Shown piece by piece: positions 60,139 to 64,000 of a stretch of DNA of 64,000 nt. The notes below the pieces were generated by a model. That model was not told the origin of the DNA, searched no databases, and was given only the letters and a program-made list of their open reading frames with translations. A program made the position numbers and the translations under genes. Positions within the stretch are counted from its first letter, which is position 1, and each line of letters opens with the position of its first letter. This DNA comes from Thalassobius sp965218685. GTDB taxonomy: Bacteria; Pseudomonadota; Alphaproteobacteria; Rhodobacterales; Rhodobacteraceae. The DNA is taken from NCBI RefSeq assembly GCF_965218685.1, contig NZ_OZ244657.1:806001-870000 (forward strand), written 5' to 3'.

Positions 60139-60148
60139 AGTGCGCACT
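60139..60148. promoter_or_regulatory. 10-bp palindrome before the Hpt gene
   Basis: AGTGCGCACT is a perfect palindrome in the 129-bp gap between the divergent response-regulator and Hpt genes, 19 bp before the Hpt start. It could be an operator. One occurrence only, so this is weak. Confidence 0.3.
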
Positions 60149-60167
60149 GAACATCAGGAGTCTTGCA

Positions 60168-60500
60168 ATGATCGATTGGGACCGTGTTTCCGAACTGTAC
60201 GAACAGGTCGGCGCCGAAGATTTTGAAGAGGTCGTCGACCTGTTTCTGGAAGAAGTGGCCGAAGTGATCGACACCTTACGCCTGGACCCGCAGGCAAGCC
60301 GCCTGGAGGCTGACCTTCATTTCCTGAAAGGCAGCGCGCTGAACCTTGGGTTCGCCGACTTTTCCGACAAATGTTCAACGGGGGAACGCCAGGCGGCGCA
60401 GGGTCAGGCCGACCAGATTGATATCGGCGGGATCATCGGCAGCTATGATGCGTCTCGCAACCTGTTCTGCAACGAGCTGACAAAGCGCTTCGCCGCTTAG
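60168..60500 (+). CDS. Hpt (histidine phosphotransfer) domain protein
   Basis: A 110-residue Hpt domain: a four-helix bundle with the phosphorylated His51 in DLHFLKGSALNLGF, typical of HxxKG(S/A)xxxxG. Hpt proteins shuttle phosphate between histidine kinases and response regulators. The ATG at 60168 has GGAG 9 nt upstream. It is divergent from the PP2C response regulator, and its last 4 bp overlap the 3' end of ilvA on the opposite strand. Its kinase is not in the window. Confidence 0.92.
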   Translation: MIDWDRVSELYEQVGAEDFEEVVDLFLEEVAEVIDTLRLDPQASRLEADLHFLKGSALNLGFADFSDKCSTGERQAAQGQADQIDIGGIIGSYDASRNLFCNELTKRFAA

Positions 60501-61735
60501 ATAAGGAATTCGGCCAGGGTCTGATCGTTGGTAATATCGCGATAAACAAAGCCCGCCTTGTCCAATTTGGCGAACAACGTCTCGAAATTGCGGGCATCCC
60601 CTGTTTCAATCCCGATCAGAACCGAGCCGAAATTTCGCGCTGATTTCTTCAGGTATTCGAACCGGGCGATATCATCTTCGGGGCCAAGGATCGTCAGGAA
60701 TTCCTTCAAGGCACCGGGGCGCTGCGGCAGGCGTAGAATGAAATACTTCTTCACCCCCGAATAGCGCTGAGCGCGCTCTTTCACTTCGGGTAGCCTTTCG
60801 AAATCGAAATTCCCCCCCGAGGTAACGCAGACCACGGTTTTCCCGCGAATTTGATCGGCCACGTCCACCAAGGCATCCACGGCAAGGGCACCTGCGGGCT
60901 CCAGCACAATGCCCTCGACATTCAGCATGTCCAAAATCGTCGTGCAAATCCGGTCTTCGGGGGCCAAAAACACGTCACTGATTGCTACATCCTTCAGCAA
61001 GGCAAAGGTGCGCTGCCCGATGCAGGCCACGGCCGCACCATCAACGAATGTGTCCACTTTTTCGAGCGTCACCGGATGCCCGGCACGCAAAGCGGCCTGC
61101 AGGCTGCCACCGCCCAGCGGCTCGATAAAACTATAGCGCGGTTGGGTTCCAAGAAATTGCCGCACGCCTGCGGACAGACCTCCGCCACCGACCGGCAGCA
61201 GAACGTGATCTGGAACGCGCCCCAGCTGGGTCAGCAGCTCGTTGGCGACCGTGGCCTGGCCTTCGATGACGTCATCGTCGTCAAAGGGCGCCAGGAAATG
61301 CGCACCCTCGTCGGCGCAATAGGCCTGGGCCGCCGCCAGGGTGTCATCAAAATAGTCCCCGACCAGGCGAATTTCGATGTTGTCTCCACCGAAAATCTCG
61401 GTCTTTGCAATCTTCTGCTGCGGCGTCGTAACCGGCATGAAAATCACTCCGTGGACCCCGTATTCCTTGCACATATAGGCCACGCCCTGCGCATGGTTGC
61501 CAGCGCTGGCACATACAAAGATCTGCTGTTCGGGGTTTTTGGCCCGCACCTTGCGCATCGCGTTCAGGGCGCCGCGAATTTTGTAGGACCGGACGGGCGA
61601 CAGATCCTCGCGCTTGAGCCAGATATCCGCATCGAACCGCGCGGAAAGGTGGGCATTTCGCTGCAACGGCGTGGGCGGAAAGACCTCGCGTATCGCGCGT
61701 TCGGCGGCTTGGACTTGGGTCAGAAAATCACTCAT
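60497..61735 (-). CDS. ilvA: threonine ammonia-lyase (biosynthetic, short form)
   Basis: A 412-residue PLP enzyme that deaminates threonine to 2-oxobutyrate, first step to isoleucine. The PLP lysine is Lys52 in SYKIRGALNAM, and PVGGGGLSAGV supplies the phosphate loop near residue 185. A single ACT-like regulatory domain follows (about 325-410, YFILRLPQRPGALKEFL). This short form is smaller than E. coli IlvA (514 residues). It follows the ten-helix protein gene on the same strand by 89 bp; the two are not evidently coupled. Confidence 0.96.
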   Translation of the reverse strand: MSDFLTQVQAAERAIREVFPPTPLQRNAHLSARFDADIWLKREDLSPVRSYKIRGALNAMRKVRAKNPEQQIFVCASAGNHAQGVAYMCKEYGVHGVIFMPVTTPQQKIAKTEIFGGDNIEIRLVGDYFDDTLAAAQAYCADEGAHFLAPFDDDDVIEGQATVANELLTQLGRVPDHVLLPVGGGGLSAGVRQFLGTQPRYSFIEPLGGGSLQAALRAGHPVTLEKVDTFVDGAAVACIGQRTFALLKDVAISDVFLAPEDRICTTILDMLNVEGIVLEPAGALAVDALVDVADQIRGKTVVCVTSGGNFDFERLPEVKERAQRYSGVKKYFILRLPQRPGALKEFLTILGPEDDIARFEYLKKSARNFGSVLIGIETGDARNFETLFAKLDKAGFVYRDITNDQTLAEFLI

Positions 61736-61824
61736 ACACTTTCAGTGAAACAGCCCGCCGCCAAAGGCAAGAGGCGCAAGAAAAATAGACCGTTGCATAC
61801 AAATCAGCAAAGGCGCCCGACCAT

Positions 61825-62943
61825 TCACGAGAACAGGTGCTCTTTGATCTCGGGGTTGTCCCGGCGCCAGATCACGTTGTCCATGAAATAGTGGTGTACG
61901 TTAATAAACACCCAGATCGTGAACAGGAACATGGTCGTTCCGAATACCTCTTCGCGATAGGTGATTGTCATATCCAGCACGAATGGAATGGCATAGAAAA
62001 ACGCCGCCCCAAAAACCGTGGCAAACAGGAAGAACCTGATCGTCGCTGCCCGCGCCGGGGTGGTACGGATCAACCCAGCCAGCAATCGACCATCACCGCG
62101 GGGATGCGCTTCGTTCTTGTTCATCTGATACCGGGACACAATCGCAAGGTATTGCAAGCTGTGAAAGGCGGGAATGACCATAGCCGCCAACGGGTTCAAA
62201 TACGCGACCAGTAGCCAGACATAGCTGGAGGTTCCATACGCCAGCAGCCCATTGATCGGAAGACGGCTGTTTAACCCCTTCCGGATCAACATTCCCACGG
62301 TCAGCGTGCCAGCGATCACGCAAAGTGAAAGCATGGTAAGAAACAACCACTCGGGTACCGCGACCGTGAAATAGTTAAGCCCATAGATCTCGCGCTCGTA
62401 CAAAATGCGGTTGAAGTACATCCAGGTCGCCAGCCAGACGGTCAGCGCATTATAGCGCAGGATCAGCTTTTCCCGGTCGTCGAAAAACGCACGTTTCAGC
62501 ACGGACTCGACCATAAGGATGCCGTAGCCCTGTTTGACGTAGTGCCAGCCTACCAGAAACAGCATCGCATTCGCGGCCTGCCCCATCAAAGCGCCGTTGA
62601 CCGTCACAATGCACCACAAGAAAAATCCGATCATTGCCAGCGGCACCCCGACCCCGGCAATCAGGTAACGCCACCGCAAGGCCGCATGCGGAGCTGTCTT
62701 TCTTGCGAACTCTTCATAGAAAATCTGATAAGAGCCAATGAAATGCGGATTATTGATGAAGTTCGTCATAATCAGAACAAAGGCAAGGACGTAAACCCGG
62801 TATTCCTCGGGCGGCAATAGCACCAGCAATAATAGAAACGGTAATGATCCCCCGCCCAGACAGAGGAAATCTATTGCCTGGTTAAAAAGGTAATTCCGCG
62901 GCTTTTTCCCGGGGATACTCTGATCCGTATCCGTAACTACCAT
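61825..62943 (-). CDS. ten-helix membrane protein with conserved-looking histidine motifs
   Basis: I do not recognise a named family. The 372-residue protein has about ten hydrophobic helices, and several carry histidines at membrane boundaries: NPHFIGSY (His67), VGWHYVKQGYG (His134), FHSLQYL (His261) and VHHYFMDNVIW (His350, His351, Asp355). Such a set could bind metal, as in membrane desaturases, or the family of Brp/Blh carotene oxygenases, but none of these motifs is identical. It lies between ilvA and a truncated membrane protein on the same strand. Both gaps lack clear terminators. Confidence 0.8.
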   Translation of the reverse strand: MVVTDTDQSIPGKKPRNYLFNQAIDFLCLGGGSLPFLLLLVLLPPEEYRVYVLAFVLIMTNFINNPHFIGSYQIFYEEFARKTAPHAALRWRYLIAGVGVPLAMIGFFLWCIVTVNGALMGQAANAMLFLVGWHYVKQGYGILMVESVLKRAFFDDREKLILRYNALTVWLATWMYFNRILYEREIYGLNYFTVAVPEWLFLTMLSLCVIAGTLTVGMLIRKGLNSRLPINGLLAYGTSSYVWLLVAYLNPLAAMVIPAFHSLQYLAIVSRYQMNKNEAHPRGDGRLLAGLIRTTPARAATIRFFLFATVFGAAFFYAIPFVLDMTITYREEVFGTTMFLFTIWVFINVHHYFMDNVIWRRDNPEIKEHLFS

Positions 62944-63052
62944 TGCAACCTCAAAAATAAACTCGGTCTTGAATATGTGCCCATGATTATTGGCCAGAAC
63001 CTACTGAAAAAGCAAAAGCTTCCGCATTTTCGTAAAAATTGCCGGTCCTCTT

Positions 63053-64000
63053 TTATTTATTTACGCGGAATAGCATCAAAGGTCTTGGCACCTGCGCGAC
63101 CGGGATCAACCAGGCCGGCGCCTGCCCCATAGCCAGCAAGGATCCGACGGAGCCGGGGGTGCCATAGGTTTCACCGCCGCAGACCAGAACCAGATCGGCG
63201 TTGGTCTGATCTATGACCCGATCAAGAGCATCAATATCGCTGGCAAATGGGACCACCCCATTCAGCATCGCCTGCGTGCTGCGATGATAAGGGGCTGCCG
63301 TAACCGAATGATGCGAGTGCAAAAGCACGGCCGTCCCCAGGTTCATCGGCGTGACGACTGTGGCGGCTGGCAAGGCATTCAGATGCGCCAGCAGCGCAGG
63401 AGGCGTACAAGCACGATCAGGCACAGCGCCTCGGGTTTCGGGCTGCGGCTGTTCCTTTGGGTGCGCGGGGGCATTGATCAACCGCAGGCCCAACGGCCCC
63501 AACTGCGGCACGAAGATCAGCGCAAACAACACGGTGATCACCATGGCCTTCACGGCGCGGTACACGGGCCAGGGGCGATTGATCAGAGCGCCAAAGACCG
63601 CTCCGAAGCCGACCGCCATTACCGCATGGCCCCAGATAATCGCTCGCAATTGCAGAAACGCACCCAAGCACCCCATTGCCAGAAACAGGACCAGCATGCC
63701 CCATTGGCGGCGCGGCTGATCAGCCCTGCCCTTCAGCACCCAGACAAGCGCCGCAAGCCCGGTGACCAACCCTAGCGGCGCAAGGAACACAAAGGCTATT
63801 TCAGGCGATTGCTGCATGATGATCCAAGCCGACTGCGACTCGGCAATCATCGAAGAAATCAGCGTGCGAACCTCTTGCGGCACGTCAGAAAATGGGCCTC
63901 CAAAACAAGGGGATAGCCTTGGCATCAGCACAAAAGCCAGGACCATCAGTACGGCCCCGACCAGCAGCGCCCGGCTTGTGACGCTTTGCAGCCGCCGCCG
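63053..64000 (-). CDS. membrane protein, C-terminal part (5' end outside the window)
   Basis: The frame stays open to the end of the window, so the start lies beyond base 64000; an ATG at 63946 is internal. About 315 residues are visible: a loop after a helix with PRLSPCFGGPFSDVPQEVRTLI, then three or more helices (VFLAPLGLVTGLAALVWVL, MLVLFLAMGCLGAFLQL, AMVITVLFALIFVPQLG), and a soluble C-terminal domain of about 130 residues ending PRPLMLFRVNK. The pattern resembles polytopic glycosyltransferases of the PMT/GT39 type, where helices precede a periplasmic domain. Confident only that it is a truncated polytopic protein. Confidence 0.75.
   Translation of the reverse strand, partial: RRRLQSVTSRALLVGAVLMVLAFVLMPRLSPCFGGPFSDVPQEVRTLISSMIAESQSAWIIMQQSPEIAFVFLAPLGLVTGLAALVWVLKGRADQPRRQWGMLVLFLAMGCLGAFLQLRAIIWGHAVMAVGFGAVFGALINRPWPVYRAVKAMVITVLFALIFVPQLGPLGLRLINAPAHPKEQPQPETRGAVPDRACTPPALLAHLNALPAATVVTPMNLGTAVLLHSHHSVTAAPYHRSTQAMLNGVVPFASDIDALDRVIDQTNADLVLVCGGETYGTPGSVGSLLAMGQAPAWLIPVAQVPRPLMLFRVNK

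Noticed and set aside
1..64000. CRISPR arrays, insertion sequences, prophage or integrative elements
   Set aside because: No regular repeat-spacer pattern, transposase, integrase or phage structural gene is present. tRNA-Leu has no adjacent integrase or direct repeat of its 3' end that I could see.

Overview
This window looks like a chromosomal core segment from a member of the Roseobacter group (Rhodobacterales, Alphaproteobacteria). Codon use is GC-rich. Gene order and content fit that group: a gltD-gltB operon, lptC-lptA-lptB-hpf-ptsN without rpoN, rimP-nusA-ylxR-infB, an NDUFA9-like reductase, a UbiG-type ubiquinone pathway enzyme, a dnaK promoter of the alphaproteobacterial RpoH type, and parvulin/secA/argJ neighbours. 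A Ruegeria-like genus is my best guess, but the sequence alone does not prove it. I see no IS element, prophage, CRISPR array or rRNA; there is one tRNA gene.

Layout. 1-7.4 kb: FAD oxidoreductase (5' partial), EamA permease, malonyl-CoA synthetase, msrA-msrB, queG, GST and mtgA. 7.5-13.6 kb: glutamate synthase (gltD then gltB on the minus strand). 13.8-15.7 kb: uppP and an NDUFA9-like protein. 15.8-19.7 kb: tRNA-Leu(CAG), RNase D, the lipopolysaccharide transport genes lptCAB, hpf and ptsN. 19.7-27.5 kb is the most accessory-looking part: a double-domain sulfotransferase, a GT14-type glycosyltransferase broken by an in-frame TGA, two paralogous GT2 glycosyltransferases, cysQ, an ABC-2 permease without its ATPase, and alkB. 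27.6-31.7 kb: dnaK, dnaJ, radC. 31.7-39.7 kb: a PstS-OmpA fusion, a secreted protein of unknown function, secA, a parvulin isomerase, argJ and mutT. 39.9-45.5 kb: a 45-residue protein with a TTG start, then infB, ylxR, nusA and rimP. 45.6-52.0 kb: pip, ubiG, a YciI-like gene, marR, a nitrilase-family amidase, grxC, comF, a methyltransferase and hemH. 52.0-54.2 kb: an envelope patch with a 60-residue secreted peptide, two L,D-transpeptidases and a CAP lipoprotein. 54.2-58.8 kb: RNA methyltransferase, cca, two NUDIX genes and hslO. 58.7-61.7 kb: response regulator/PP2C phosphatase, Hpt protein and ilvA. 61.8-64 kb: a ten-helix membrane protein with histidine motifs and a 5'-truncated membrane protein.

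How the genes fit together. Much of the window builds and maintains the envelope: LPS transport, undecaprenyl phosphate recycling, peptidoglycan polymerisation and cross-linking, Sec export and periplasmic folding. The 19.7-25.9 kb block reads as a pathway for a sulfated surface glycan: glycosyltransferases build it, a PAPS-dependent sulfotransferase decorates it, and CysQ would clear the PAP by-product. The rest is translation (infB operon, hpf, tRNA, cca), nitrogen metabolism (glutamate synthase, ptsN, ilvA, argJ) and stress repair (dnaK/J, msrA/B, hslO, alkB, radC).

The observations I rate highest are the in-frame stop that splits the GT14 gene, the sulfated-glycan locus whose sulfotransferase carries a degenerate second domain, terminator-like hairpins placed directly before the start codons of rimP and cysQ, the unrecognised histidine-motif membrane protein, and the small TTG-start gene whose TATAAT box lies inside nested inverted repeats.
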